56,754 nucleotides of DNA from a virus, in IMG/VR virus record IMGVR_UViG_3300046656_000441, positions 1 to 56,754 of that record. One strand, given 5' to 3'. The notes under the pieces were generated by a model. The model saw nothing but the letters and a program-made list of their open reading frames with translations, did not search any database and was not told where the DNA came from. Position 1 is the stretch's first letter; every line of letters starts with the position of its first letter. Positions 5,571-14,495 of this stretch are shown piece by piece. The translations under genes were made by a program, and so were the position numbers.

Positions 5571-6104
5571 ATGCCCAGCCCCCGCGCCTCAGCCGCTATC
5601 ACCGACGAGTCCCGCATGGCGCCCGCCGCCTCGGAAGGGCTCATTGCGCCCTCGGACTACCGGGTCGCCGCGGAGCGCCGCGACCGGGAGCGCCAGAACC
5701 GCAAGCCCGGCCCCAAGCCGGCTGAGGTAAGCGAAGCAATGGCGGAAGTGGTGGTCAACCTGATGGACAAGCTGGAAGCTGCCGCCATCGCCCGCCGGCT
5801 GAAGATTGACCCCCGCACGGTGCGCGAGACCATCAAGGCGGCGCGCACCAGCCTGGCGGCACGCGCCGAGGTCTATGTCGAGCTGCATGCCCATGCTGCC
5901 GCCATCGCGGCCATGAACGGTGACGCGAAGCCGGCCCAGTGGGCGCTCGAACGCATCCACGAGGACGGCGACCGGGTGATTGACCCACCCAAGGCTGAGG
6001 AGACCAAGGCGCCCGCCACCTTCAATATCGGGTTCAAGATTGGGGGTCTGCCCGAGGGAGTCGTGGTCAACCCGCTGGCGCTTGACGGCGAGGTCGCCAA
6101 GTGA
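5571..6104 (+). CDS. terS: Terminase small subunit
   Basis: This 177-residue protein lies directly before the large terminase and overlaps it by 4 nt (GTGA). It has a helix-turn-helix segment, EAAAIARRLKIDPRTVRETI (about residues 67-86), of the kind used by small terminases to recognise viral DNA. A helical oligomerisation region follows. AAAGGAG precedes the ATG. It begins MPSPRASAAI, the N-terminal motif shared with three replication proteins on the other strand, which are otherwise unrelated. Assignment rests on position, size and the helix-turn-helix. Confidence 0.8.
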   Translation: MPSPRASAAITDESRMAPAASEGLIAPSDYRVAAERRDRERQNRKPGPKPAEVSEAMAEVVVNLMDKLEAAAIARRLKIDPRTVRETIKAARTSLAARAEVYVELHAHAAAIAAMNGDAKPAQWALERIHEDGDRVIDPPKAEETKAPATFNIGFKIGGLPEGVVVNPLALDGEVAK

Positions 6105-7720
6105 ATGTGACCAATGCCCTGCTCGCGCAGGGTGGCTTCATCCCGGGTCTGCCGCCCATCGCCGCCGAGGAGATGGACCGCATCGATGAGGCGCTCAAAG
6201 CCGCGGTCATCCCCGACCGGCGGAAGTCCTACTTCGCGGCCAACGAACTCGCGCTCCTGCCCCGCGATGCCTTCTGTGTGTCGCGCCCGAAGGGCGCGGT
6301 AGAGATTCTCTATCGACCGTCCTCCGAGAAGCACAAACTCTATCATGCGAGCACGTTGCCCAAGCTCATCATGGAGGGACGCCGCGGCACCGGCAAGTCC
6401 CACACGATGCGCTGGGATTTCCACATGCGCGCGATGGGTTACGCCGGGTTCCGCTACCTGATGCTCCGGCGGACGATGCCCGAGCTGAGGAAGTCCCATC
6501 TCCAGTTTGTCGAGACCGACATGGAGAAGATGGGCGGGCGCGCGCTCGGTGTGCGCAGCGGCAACGTCGAACTCCACTACGCCAACGGGAGCCGCGGGCT
6601 CTTCGGCCACTGCGAGACCGAGGCCGACGTCCTCAAGTATCTGTCGGCCCAGTTCGACGCCATCTGCTTTGACGAAATCACCACCTTTGACTGGGATATG
6701 GTTACCCGCATCGGCACCAGCTGCCGTGTGGTCGAGGGCTCAGGGCTGACCGCCATCATCCGCGGCGGCACGAACCCCATTGGTGTGTCGGCCGACGAAG
6801 TGCACCACTACTTCATTGCCAAGGACGTCCTCAAGGAAGAGGACGCCAAATACGACCCGAGGGACTGGGGCTCGCTCCACATCGAGCGCGAGGACGCCGC
6901 AGGGACCGTCGACTTCGAGCAATACGACAAAGCGTTCGTCGGGTTGAGCAAAGCCTACCAGGACGCCTGGCTCGACGGGAAGTGGGGCGTCGAGGGCGCC
7001 TACTTCACCATCGAGGCGCCGAACCTGTGTAGGAATGACACGATGCCGCGCTGCAGCTGGACCGACAACGAGCCGGCGCGCATGTGTCTCCTCTGGCCGG
7101 GCATGCACATCTATCGCGTGTTCGACTACGGCTTCCACGACCCGAGTGTGTGCGTGTGGATAGCGGCGCTGCCCAACGGGCGCTACGTCGCGTTCAAAGA
7201 GATGTCGTGGGTGCGCAAGACGGTGCAGCAGATTATCCCCGAGATTCTCGCCGCCTCCGAGGGGATGAAGGTTATCACGACCATTGCCGACCCCACCCTG
7301 TGGGATGGGGAGAAGGAAATGGGCCACTGCATGGCCCACATCTTCGAGGACAGCGGGATTATGCTCACGGCCGGCGTGAACGACCGCACCGCGGCCGGGT
7401 TCGCCATCCAGGAGCTGCTGAACACCAACCTCAAGGACGGGGAGCCGACGCTGCTCCTCAACGAGGAGAGCTGCCCGACCCTGGTCAAGACGCTGCGCTC
7501 GATGCGCATCGACAAGAAGCATCCGGGCCGCATCGCGGACTCGAAAGTCGACCACATGCCTATCGCGCTGGGCTACTTCGCGCAGGCGAAACCGCCCGCG
7601 CCGCAGCCGCCCGCGCTGTCCGTCTCACGACCCTGGATGCACAACCCTTCGGGCGAGCGCCCCGTCATGGGCGCCGGTAATGTGCGCCGCCGAGCCAACT
7701 CCGTATACGATATTCACTGA
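6101..7720 (+). CDS. terL: Terminase large subunit
   Basis: This 539-residue packaging motor drives DNA into the prohead and cuts it. Visible motifs are the Walker A loop MEGRRGTGKSHT (about residue 90), Walker B AICFDEITTF (about 188) and coupling residues after it. RNase H-like nuclease acids follow in VFDYGFHDP, TIADPTLWD and DSKVDHMPIA. Length is normal for the family. The GTG start overlaps the small-subunit stop. It ends eight bases before the portal gene, the standard packaging-module order. Confidence 0.95.
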   Translation: MNVTNALLAQGGFIPGLPPIAAEEMDRIDEALKAAVIPDRRKSYFAANELALLPRDAFCVSRPKGAVEILYRPSSEKHKLYHASTLPKLIMEGRRGTGKSHTMRWDFHMRAMGYAGFRYLMLRRTMPELRKSHLQFVETDMEKMGGRALGVRSGNVELHYANGSRGLFGHCETEADVLKYLSAQFDAICFDEITTFDWDMVTRIGTSCRVVEGSGLTAIIRGGTNPIGVSADEVHHYFIAKDVLKEEDAKYDPRDWGSLHIEREDAAGTVDFEQYDKAFVGLSKAYQDAWLDGKWGVEGAYFTIEAPNLCRNDTMPRCSWTDNEPARMCLLWPGMHIYRVFDYGFHDPSVCVWIAALPNGRYVAFKEMSWVRKTVQQIIPEILAASEGMKVITTIADPTLWDGEKEMGHCMAHIFEDSGIMLTAGVNDRTAAGFAIQELLNTNLKDGEPTLLLNEESCPTLVKTLRSMRIDKKHPGRIADSKVDHMPIALGYFAQAKPPAPQPPALSVSRPWMHNPSGERPVMGAGNVRRRANSVYDIH

Positions 7721-7728
7721 GGTTAGCC

Positions 7729-9861
7729 ATGCTGGACGAAGGACAAGTCAACATTCCCGAGGGCAACGATGTGCCCGACACCGTGGCGAACGCGAACCCG
7801 GCGTCAACCGCGGACACCGACCGCTGGCGCGGTCGCATCGCGAAGTCGCGGCGCTACCGTCGAGACCTGACGGAGGATTGGCGCACGAACATCGACTTCC
7901 GCCGCGGCAAGGTGTTCGATGCCGACTCCGACATGGACCGGATTGCCATCACCTATGATTGGTCAGCCACCAAGGCGAAGCAGGCGCAGCTGTTCAGCCA
8001 GGTTCCCCAGGTGCGCCTCAAGGCGAAGAACAAGCGCTACGAGAAGGGCGTCCCCGTCTTCGCGAAGAAGCTGAACGACGCGCTGTCGCACGCCGACGTC
8101 GGCACCGCGATGGACGAGTGCTTGCCCAACTGCATCAACGCCGCCGGAGTCGGGCTCGTGCTCATCGCCTATGAGACGCGCACCGAGGACCGCGTGTTGC
8201 CGTCCGTGACGAAGCCGGCGCCGCCCGCGCCAATGATGATTCCGGGACAGCCGCCGCCACCCGCGGCGCCACCGATGGACGTCAACGGCGCCCCCGACAC
8301 CGGGGAAGCCGAGGCACCCGGCGCACCGGAGGAGACCCCGGAGCAGCCGATTCCCTACACCACCGCGCGGCGCTTCACCATCGACAGCCTGAGCCCGAGC
8401 GATGCGCTGTGGGACCTGACGTTTACCGGGTCCAACTTCAACCGCGCCCCGTGGGTTGGGCGCAGCGGACGCATGCACTTCTCGAAAGCGATGAAGGAGT
8501 TCGGGCTGAAGCCGAGCGACAAGGCGACCGTGTGCGGCACTGGCACGCAGCAAGCTTACGACCGGTTGTCCGAGGACGCCGACAAGGACCGGTTTGCCGA
8601 AGCGAACATGGTCGAGTTCGATGAGGTGTTCTACTGGCGCTACCTGTATCACGACGACGAAACGAGTTTCGAGGCCATCCAGCGCCTGGTGTTCGTGCAC
8701 GGGCGCGGCACGCCTGTGGTCAACGAGCCCTGGAAGGGGCAGCGCCGGCTCGACGCAGACGGACAGGAATCCGAAACGGGCGACATCATCGTGGGCTCCT
8801 GCAAGTTCCCCATCCAGTTCCTGACGCTGACCTATGTGACGGACAGCGCGATTCCGCCGTCCGACTCCGCGATGGGCCGGCCGCAAATCGAGGAACTCAT
8901 CCAGGGTCGCACCGACATGATGCTGCAGCGGCGTCAGTCGCGCCCGATGCGCTGGATGAACAACAACCTGGTTCCGCCAGCCCTGGTCACCGCGATTATG
9001 CGCGGCACCTGGCAGGGTGTCGTGCCCATCAACGGACCCGGCGAGCGCGCCTTCGGGGAAGTCGCACGCGCGAGCTACCCGCACGAGGACGACACCTTCG
9101 ACCGTATCGCGAAGAACGACCTGATGGAGACCTGGAATATCGGCGGGTCCCAGGGCATCGGCGGCGGCTCGAACACGCAAATCCGCACCGCGGCGGAAGC
9201 GAACAACGCCCAGTCCAACATGCAGACCCGGGTGGGCTACGAGCGCGCCCGCTGCAACAAGTTCTTCTGCAACATCGCAGAAGTCCTCGCCGGCCTCATC
9301 TGCCTGTTCGGGGAGTGGGACGAGGAAGAGACCGCGGCGCTCCAGGGCATGGACGTCCAACACATGCCCAGCTACTACATGTATACGACGCGCACCGATT
9401 CGAGCGTGCTGCTCGACGCGGAACAGCGTTACTCGCGCCTTGAGCGCTACACCAACATCGCGGCGAAGTCGGGTCTGGCCGACATGGTCCCGGTGCTCCA
9501 GGAGATGGCGAGCCTGGTGGACGTAGACGAGTCGACGGTGGCGCGGCCGACTGGTGGGAAGCCGGAGCCGGTTAACGTCTCGCTCCGTGTGGATGAACAG
9601 TCGCTGCAGGACCCGATTGTCGTGGCGATGCTCATCGAATCCGGCCAGTTCCCCAAGCCGGAAACCCTGGAGATGGCGAAGAAGGCCATCATGCAGTCGC
9701 GTCAGCTACCCGTGCCGCCGCCGCCTCCGGGTATGCCACCTGGTGGCCCAGGCGGAGCGCCGCCACCCGAGAGCGCACCTCAGCCGGCGCAGCCGGCGGA
9801 CGCCAACGCCCACTGGGACATGGCGGGCCGGGTCAACAAGCGTCAGCAGGACGGTCGATGA
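7729..9861 (+). CDS. Portal protein
   Basis: At 710 residues this fits the large portal proteins of short-tailed phages. It follows terminase directly and precedes scaffold and coat. The N-terminal third contains the region around WRTNIDFRRGKVFD and DRIAITYDW found in many environmental podovirus portals. A Pro-rich insertion lies at about residues 160-205, and the C-terminus is Pro/Gly-rich (PVPPPPPGMPPGGPGG). It forms the dodecameric ring through which DNA enters and leaves the capsid. No catalytic motif is expected. Confidence 0.85.
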   Translation: MLDEGQVNIPEGNDVPDTVANANPASTADTDRWRGRIAKSRRYRRDLTEDWRTNIDFRRGKVFDADSDMDRIAITYDWSATKAKQAQLFSQVPQVRLKAKNKRYEKGVPVFAKKLNDALSHADVGTAMDECLPNCINAAGVGLVLIAYETRTEDRVLPSVTKPAPPAPMMIPGQPPPPAAPPMDVNGAPDTGEAEAPGAPEETPEQPIPYTTARRFTIDSLSPSDALWDLTFTGSNFNRAPWVGRSGRMHFSKAMKEFGLKPSDKATVCGTGTQQAYDRLSEDADKDRFAEANMVEFDEVFYWRYLYHDDETSFEAIQRLVFVHGRGTPVVNEPWKGQRRLDADGQESETGDIIVGSCKFPIQFLTLTYVTDSAIPPSDSAMGRPQIEELIQGRTDMMLQRRQSRPMRWMNNNLVPPALVTAIMRGTWQGVVPINGPGERAFGEVARASYPHEDDTFDRIAKNDLMETWNIGGSQGIGGGSNTQIRTAAEANNAQSNMQTRVGYERARCNKFFCNIAEVLAGLICLFGEWDEEETAALQGMDVQHMPSYYMYTTRTDSSVLLDAEQRYSRLERYTNIAAKSGLADMVPVLQEMASLVDVDESTVARPTGGKPEPVNVSLRVDEQSLQDPIVVAMLIESGQFPKPETLEMAKKAIMQSRQLPVPPPPPGMPPGGPGGAPPPESAPQPAQPADANAHWDMAGRVNKRQQDGR

Positions 9862-10253
9862 GCTTCAGTTTCCGAGACCAGGAGCGCCTGCGAGGGGTGC
9901 TCCCGGCTCTCACCACGCTGCTCGCTCGGGTCTTCGAGGAGCAGCAAGCGGCCGGCGCCCCCATGTTTGTCGTGATGGGGGTTCGCACCACCGCTGAGCA
10001 GCAAGCACTCTACGCCCAGGGCCGCACAGCGCCCGGGAAAATCGTGACGATGAAAGATGGAGTCGTGCACAAGTCGAACCACCAGCTGAAGGAGGACGGA
10101 TTCGGCCACGGGGTCGACTGCGCCTTCATCGGCTCGGACCCGTTCGAGGACAAGCACGACTGGGAAGCGTTCGGCCGGCGCGTCGAGGCGCACGGCGGAA
10201 CCTGGGGTGGCCGCTGGGCTCACCCGCACGACGCCCCACACGTCGAACTGTAG
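9858..10253 (+). CDS. M15-type peptidase, probable endolysin
   Basis: This 131-residue protein matches the D-Ala-D-Ala/L-Ala-D-Glu carboxypeptidase fold used as phage endolysin (T5 Lys type). The metal and catalytic residues are visible: SNHQ...GHGVDCAF gives the SxHxxGxAxD-like zinc site and the end WAHPHDAPHVEL gives the final His. An LYAQGRTAPGKIVT segment is typical of the family. It would cut peptidoglycan peptides at lysis. There is no signal peptide, so a holin is needed. Its place right after the portal is unusual, and the start overlaps the portal stop by 4 nt. Confidence 0.85.
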   Translation: MSFSFRDQERLRGVLPALTTLLARVFEEQQAAGAPMFVVMGVRTTAEQQALYAQGRTAPGKIVTMKDGVVHKSNHQLKEDGFGHGVDCAFIGSDPFEDKHDWEAFGRRVEAHGGTWGGRWAHPHDAPHVEL

Positions 10254-10254
10254 T

Positions 10255-10270
10255 TGGCACGCTCCTTGCT
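10255..10270 (+). promoter_or_regulatory. Sigma-54 promoter, exact consensus
   Basis: TGGCACG (10255-10261), CTCC, then TTGCT (10266-10270) matches the RpoN -24/-12 consensus at every conserved position. It occupies the 40-bp gap between the endolysin stop (10253) and the gene at 10294. The expected start is about 10281, leaving a short leader with TGGAGA before the GTG. This is the best-placed such site in the genome and would drive the zinc-ribbon/Acb2-like genes. Confidence 0.6.
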
Positions 10271-10293
10271 AGACAAGGAGTGGAGACAATCCC

Positions 10294-10821
10294 GTGAAAA
10301 TGGTAGACGCTCAGTGCAAGACCTGTGCCACCGTGCGCGTGGACACGCTCATGCGCGACACCGGGTTCATCGCCCCCTGCCAGGAATGCGGCGCCGATAT
10401 GGAGCCGCTGTCCACCACATCGCGCCCGAGCGCGACCACGCCAGCCGTCGCTCCTGATTCAATCCCTGGAGGGATGTGGATTCGCCACGGCATCTGTAAT
10501 ATCGACGGGACCCCGCGTCGCTACGACTCGTTCTCGGAGATGCGCAAGGAAGCCAAGGCGCGCGGCCTCTACAACGTGGTCGAGCACGAGACCGACCCCA
10601 GCTCCGGCTCCGACAAGAACAAGCACACGCAGCGGTTTGTCGGCCTGCCGGCCTCCCTGACGCAAGCGGACGAGGACGCACGCGTCGCCGCGTGGTGGGC
10701 CAACGAGAAGCTCGAAGGCTACGCACCGCCGGCACCACCGACCCAGGAAACCGGTATTCGCATGGGCGGCTCGAACGACCCGCACGCGAACACCAAGGCC
10801 ATCATCAAAGCACATATCTGA
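10294..10821 (+). CDS. Zinc-ribbon protein of unknown function (175 aa)
   Basis: The first 32 residues contain CKTC and CQEC, a small zinc ribbon. After a Ser/Thr/Pro linker comes a beta-rich domain and a flexible charged tail. It starts with GTG at 10294 just downstream of a consensus sigma-54-type promoter and is followed 7 nt later by the Acb2-like gene. Being co-transcribed with a likely anti-defence gene, it could also act on the host, but nothing in the sequence shows how. Confidence 0.6.
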   Translation: MKMVDAQCKTCATVRVDTLMRDTGFIAPCQECGADMEPLSTTSRPSATTPAVAPDSIPGGMWIRHGICNIDGTPRRYDSFSEMRKEAKARGLYNVVEHETDPSSGSDKNKHTQRFVGLPASLTQADEDARVAAWWANEKLEGYAPPAPPTQETGIRMGGSNDPHANTKAIIKAHI

Positions 10822-10828
10822 GGGACAC

Positions 10829-11041
10829 ATGACACCTGAGCAGCTCGACAACTGGTTCAGCTACCACTCGCCCGACACGAGTCAGCAATACGCCTACGCG
10901 GAGATTCGCAAAGCCGCGCTGCACCTCGCCTCGGTCATCGCGAGCCACACGCCGGTCTCGGCTGACCAGACCGCCGCGGTGCGCAAGGTGCGCGAAGCCG
11001 TGATGACAGCCAACGCCGCCATCGCCTGTGGGGGTAAGTAA
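10829..11041 (+). CDS. acb2: Acb2/Tad1 hairpin-type protein, probable anti-CBASS sponge
   Basis: This 70-residue helical protein carries the pattern I know from Acb2: WFSYHSPD near the N-terminus, EIRKAALHLA in the first long helix and DQTAAVRKVREAVMTANAAI in the second. Acb2 proteins assemble as hexamers and bind cyclic di- and trinucleotides made by bacterial CBASS systems; related hairpin domains occur in the anti-Thoeris protein Tad1. Length is as expected. GAGGGACAC precedes the ATG, and the stop overlaps the next start (TAATG). Assignment is from remembered family features, not a search. Confidence 0.75.
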   Translation: MTPEQLDNWFSYHSPDTSQQYAYAEIRKAALHLASVIASHTPVSADQTAAVRKVREAVMTANAAIACGGK

Positions 11042-11499
11042 TGGGCATCATCAAGCTGACCGACGAGAAGCCGGATGCTGTGTTGCCCAACGAGCCGAAC
11101 TCTCCGACACCGACCGAGCCGGTCGAGTTCTGGAGCTTCCTGTTCAAGGGTGGCATCCAGAAGGATTTCACCATCCACACCGGGCGCAACGAGAAAGTGC
11201 TCATCGTCAAGAACGCCATCGACCAGACGCCCGTCGAGGTTCAGATTTACCTGCGGGAGGGCACCGATGGCAAGAACGAGGTAACCGGCGCGCTACGCAT
11301 CAACCTGTCCAACGTGCTCATCTGGGGCAAGGAAGACGGCGTCGAGGAAATCTACGCGCCCGGCGAATCCCCGGTCGAGAAGGAACTCAAGCGCCTCGCG
11401 GACCAGCAGCAGCAGCGCGCCGAAGCATTCGAGCGGCGCCAGGCGGAGAAGGAAGCCGCATTCGACGCCGAGATGGCGTCCATCGAGAATCGCCAGTGA
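11041..11499 (+). CDS. Hypothetical protein with coiled-coil tail (152 aa)
   Basis: The first 100 residues are beta-rich. The last 45 are a charged helix (KELKRLADQQQQRAEAFERR) likely to form a coiled coil. No family is recognised. It is coupled to the Acb2-like gene upstream and, by a 4-nt overlap, to the next gene. Position between the endolysin and scaffold suggests a minor head or host-modifying role. Confidence 0.6.
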   Translation: MGIIKLTDEKPDAVLPNEPNSPTPTEPVEFWSFLFKGGIQKDFTIHTGRNEKVLIVKNAIDQTPVEVQIYLREGTDGKNEVTGALRINLSNVLIWGKEDGVEEIYAPGESPVEKELKRLADQQQQRAEAFERRQAEKEAAFDAEMASIENRQ

Positions 11500-11750
11500 G
11501 AATCTACGTGGGCAGAGTGCGGGTCATTCGGGACCCGTATGAGCCCGAGAACCCACTCAAGGCCAGCCGGCACATCAGCCTGCCTGACCCCGAGGGGTTC
11601 ACCAAGTGGCAGGACGCGCTCGACTCCATTACCGAATGGGAAGCCGAGGCGTTCGCCTGCTGGTCTGTGACTGTGGACATAGACGGCAACCTTATGCTGA
11701 TGCTCTTCGACAAGCTCAGCAGTCATCCACACTACGTCCCATCCACGTAA
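11496..11750 (+). CDS. Hypothetical protein (84 aa), GTG start
   Basis: This acidic soluble protein starts MRIYVGRVRVIRDPYEP and ends SHPHYVPST. The GTG at 11496 overlaps the previous stop. Two beta-rich halves flank a helical WEAEAFACW segment. No family is recognised. Confidence 0.5.
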   Translation: MRIYVGRVRVIRDPYEPENPLKASRHISLPDPEGFTKWQDALDSITEWEAEAFACWSVTVDIDGNLMLMLFDKLSSHPHYVPST

Positions 11751-11762
11751 CGGAGCAGCAGC

Positions 11763-12953
11763 ATGAATCTCAGCGACATCGTCAAGGGCGCGGTCGACAC
11801 CGCGAGCGGAAGAGAACCGGAACCGGAACCGGTGGAAGACGGCTTCGTGCCGAGCGAGAATCCTGACCCCATCGAGGGCGAGGGCGACAACGATGGCGAA
11901 GTCGACCACCTGGTGGACGCCAGCAGCGAGCTCCCCATCGAGGGTGAGGAGACCGAGAACGAACCGGTGCAGGAAGAGGCGGCACCCGTCGTTGAGACGC
12001 CGGCACCCGTGGCCGAGACCGAGGACGCGTTCGCCGTCGAGCACGGCATCAAGTCCAAGGACAAGTCGGGCCGCGAGAATCGCATCCCCTACTCGAACGT
12101 CAAGAAAATCAACGAGAACGCCGTCAAGAAGGCGCGCACGCAGTGGGAAGCCGAGACCAAGCCACTGGTTGCCGAGCGCGACGCGCGCATCAAGGAATAC
12201 GAGACGCGCCTCACCAAGGTGGGCAACACCGAGAAAGTGATGTTCGAGGACGCGCCGACATTCCTCGGCATGCTCATCGAGGCCATCCCCGCCTACAAGC
12301 AGCTGCTGGGGCCGCATGTCAACCTCGACGCACAGGGGCGCGTCACCGGGCTCAAAGCCGCCGGCCCACAGGTTGACCCGAACGACCCGGAGCCACAGCC
12401 CGATGTGGACATGGGCAACGGTCAAATCGGTTACTCCCCCGAGCAGCACCGGAAGCTGCGCCTGTGGGACCAGCGACAGGCCGAAGAGAAAGCCTACACC
12501 CGCGCGAAGACGGACATCTCGAACGAGTTCAAGCCGATTCGCGACGTGTTCGAAATGGGGCAGCGGCAGCGCGAAGCGGCGCAGCAGCGCGAGGCCCAGG
12601 TCAACGAGGCCATGCAGTGGCCGGGCTTCCAGCAGAACTTCGACGCCATCCTCAAGGTGATGAACGAGGACAGCACCGCGAAACAGGCCGGCACCTACGC
12701 GGACTACAAGTTCCCGACGATGCGCGACGCCTACAACCACGTCATGTATCAGAAGGCGAACGGGGTCACCGAGACCGCGACCCAGATGGAAGCGCGTATC
12801 CGTAAGGAAGTGACCGAGTCGCTCCGGCGCGCGCCACGCGCCACCTCGGCGGGCGCGAGCACGGGCATCGCCCCGGTCGAGACGCCCAACCCGGCGGAGG
12901 CTGAAGGCGGCACCGCGGCCGTCATCGCGGCCAGCCTCAAGGGGCGGCGCTAG
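11763..12953 (+). CDS. Probable scaffolding protein
   Basis: This 396-residue protein lies before the coat gene. It is very acidic in its first 85 residues, helical and charged in the middle, and ends in a short basic tail (AASLKGRR). That layout is typical of internal scaffolding proteins, which use a basic C-terminal tail to bind coat subunits during prohead assembly. No protease domain is visible. Assignment is by position and composition. Confidence 0.7.
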   Translation: MNLSDIVKGAVDTASGREPEPEPVEDGFVPSENPDPIEGEGDNDGEVDHLVDASSELPIEGEETENEPVQEEAAPVVETPAPVAETEDAFAVEHGIKSKDKSGRENRIPYSNVKKINENAVKKARTQWEAETKPLVAERDARIKEYETRLTKVGNTEKVMFEDAPTFLGMLIEAIPAYKQLLGPHVNLDAQGRVTGLKAAGPQVDPNDPEPQPDVDMGNGQIGYSPEQHRKLRLWDQRQAEEKAYTRAKTDISNEFKPIRDVFEMGQRQREAAQQREAQVNEAMQWPGFQQNFDAILKVMNEDSTAKQAGTYADYKFPTMRDAYNHVMYQKANGVTETATQMEARIRKEVTESLRRAPRATSAGASTGIAPVETPNPAEAEGGTAAVIAASLKGRR

Positions 12954-13168
12954 TGCCCCGCTGGGACTGGAAGTGTGTAAAGTGTGGGACTGTAATGACT
13001 TACAGCGCCGGGTCGGTCGAGGAGGCCGACTCGGTATCCCACTACTGCCCGAATGAGCAGTGCACGCCCGCCGTTCCTGGCGGCGTCTGCCGGCTAGAGC
13101 GCCAGCCGGCGGCACCCTCCATCGCCTTCAAGGGCGCCGGCTGGACCCCGAAACACTACTCCCGGTAG
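12953..13168 (+). CDS. FmdB-type zinc-ribbon protein
   Basis: This 71-residue protein starts MPRWDWKCVKCGT, has a second Cys group (YCPNEQC) and ends with AFKGAGWTPKHYSR. That matches the FmdB zinc-ribbon family, whose members begin MPxYxYxCxxCG and end FxGxGWYxxDY. In phages such genes often sit among head genes; their role is unclear. The GTG start overlaps the scaffold stop by one base (TAGTG). Confidence 0.65.
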   Translation: MPRWDWKCVKCGTVMTYSAGSVEEADSVSHYCPNEQCTPAVPGGVCRLERQPAAPSIAFKGAGWTPKHYSR

Positions 13169-13237
13169 TGTCAATTCTTTGACGCTGTCCCCTCCGGGTG
13201 TCAATTCGTTGACACCTGGGGAGGACGGTGATAGGCT
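13168..13237 (+). promoter_or_regulatory. Capsid-gene promoter with paired operator-like dyads
   Basis: A sigma-70-type promoter is visible: TTGACA at 13209-13214, a 17-nt spacer, then TAGGCT at 13232-13237. The -35 box is part of the perfect hairpin GGTGTCAATTCGTTGACACC (13197-13216). An imperfect copy (GTGTCAATTCTTTGACGC, 13168-13185) lies 30 bp upstream. A related dyad overlaps the promoter at 24427. This suggests regulation of late transcription by a protein binding the dyads. Confidence 0.55.
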
Positions 13238-13451
13238 GTCTGTGAGCAACCCGGCAAGCCTTCCTGGCGAACTGGTGTGCGGACGGGCAGCTGAGCCTCT
13301 TCCAGCCTGGGTCCCTTAAGGACCTGCCCACCGTCCCGACCGCACGTGTTTCTCTTCCGCCCCCGCCTCGGCGTAAACCAGGCACTCAACGGGAACGACC
13401 CACCGTTAACGGGTTATTCGCTAAACCTTTGACTGCTTTGGAGTTACGGAC

Positions 13452-14408
13452 ATGGTTTTGACAATCGGACAGATGGTAGCCTCCAGCTACCCGGCCGTTC
13501 AGGCTGCGAAAAAGCGCCCCGAGAACCAGTGGGCGGAGTCGGCGTTCCTGCGTGCCTGCGAGGACATGAGCATCATCAAGCGTCGGAACCTGGGTCCGAC
13601 AATCGAGGCTCCGTTCGACTGGCGGCGCAACGCGGCGGCGGAAGTCCTCGGCGCGACGGAACTCGCGGCGGCGACCCTCACCACGAAGACCGACGTCATC
13701 GGAACGGCCAGCTACGTGCCCGCGCAGATGCGCGTGCCCGTCATTTGGTCGAAGGGCGACGACGCGAAGAACCCCGAAGAGAACCAGAAGATTGACCTCG
13801 TGGCCAGCCTCCTGGACAACGGGTTCGAATCGCACGACGACCTCCTGGAAGCGTCACTGTTCGTGACGACCAGCGTCGGCGGCGACGAAATCCTCGGCCT
13901 GGACACCATCATCTCGACGGACGGTCTCGGGACCATCGGCGGGGTTGTGGGTTCGGCGGAGTCGTTCTGGCGCTCGAAGGTTGACGGCTACACGTCAGGC
14001 GACGACCTCGAAGCCGGCCTCGAAGCCCTGTGGGTGCGCATCGAGCGCGGCACGGGCTCGCCGCTGAAGCCGCAGCTGGTCGTGAGCGGGGGCAGCACGC
14101 TGGCCCTGTTCAACTCGACCCAGCAAGGGTTTCAGCGCTACACCAACAGCCAGGAGCTGAAGGCGTCGTTCAAGACGACCGCGTTCAAGACGGCCATGTG
14201 GGTTTACTCCCAGTATGGTCCGGCGTCGGACGTCTACATGCTCAACTCGAAGAGCTACAACGTCGTTGTGTCCAAGGAATACTTCCGCAAAAAGGGACAG
14301 ACGATGGAGCAGCAGGCGTCGGAGGGCTACGTGTTCAAGATTTACAGCGCCCTTCAGGCCATCACGAACAACCGTTCGCGCCTCGGCCGTCTCGTCTTCG
14401 CGGGCTAG
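13452..14408 (+). CDS. Major capsid protein
   Basis: This 318-residue protein follows the scaffold and has its own leader promoter and terminator, as expected for the most abundant protein. It has the alpha/beta character of an HK97-fold coat, including a long N-terminal helix region and repeated beta segments (SYVPAQMRVPVIWS). GGAG lies before the ATG at 13452. I cannot name a subfamily. Position, size and the dedicated transcription signals carry the call. Confidence 0.8.
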   Translation: MVLTIGQMVASSYPAVQAAKKRPENQWAESAFLRACEDMSIIKRRNLGPTIEAPFDWRRNAAAEVLGATELAAATLTTKTDVIGTASYVPAQMRVPVIWSKGDDAKNPEENQKIDLVASLLDNGFESHDDLLEASLFVTTSVGGDEILGLDTIISTDGLGTIGGVVGSAESFWRSKVDGYTSGDDLEAGLEALWVRIERGTGSPLKPQLVVSGGSTLALFNSTQQGFQRYTNSQELKASFKTTAFKTAMWVYSQYGPASDVYMLNSKSYNVVVSKEYFRKKGQTMEQQASEGYVFKIYSALQAITNNRSRLGRLVFAG

Positions 14409-14425
14409 TCGTTCGCATTCACACA

Positions 14426-14457
14426 GGGCTGACCGGACACCGTCCCCCGGTCAGCCC
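14426..14457 (+). terminator. Terminator after the capsid gene
   Basis: GGGCTGACCGG (14426-14436) pairs perfectly with CCGGTCAGCCC (14447-14457), followed by TTCTTC. The 11-bp stem and its position 18 nt past the capsid stop make it a strong rho-independent-like terminator or mRNA-stabilising hairpin. Confidence 0.75.
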
Positions 14458-14495
14458 TTCTTCACAGGGACGTAAATCTACTGAAGGAACACATC

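Noticed and set aside
7963-9363. Long antisense open frame opposite the portal gene (466 codons)
   Set aside because: GC-rich coding DNA leaves long open antisense frames. It has no ribosome site, no domain and biased composition; the portal gene on the plus strand explains the region. The same applies to antisense frames at 11352-13115, 25995-27860 and 30819-32399.
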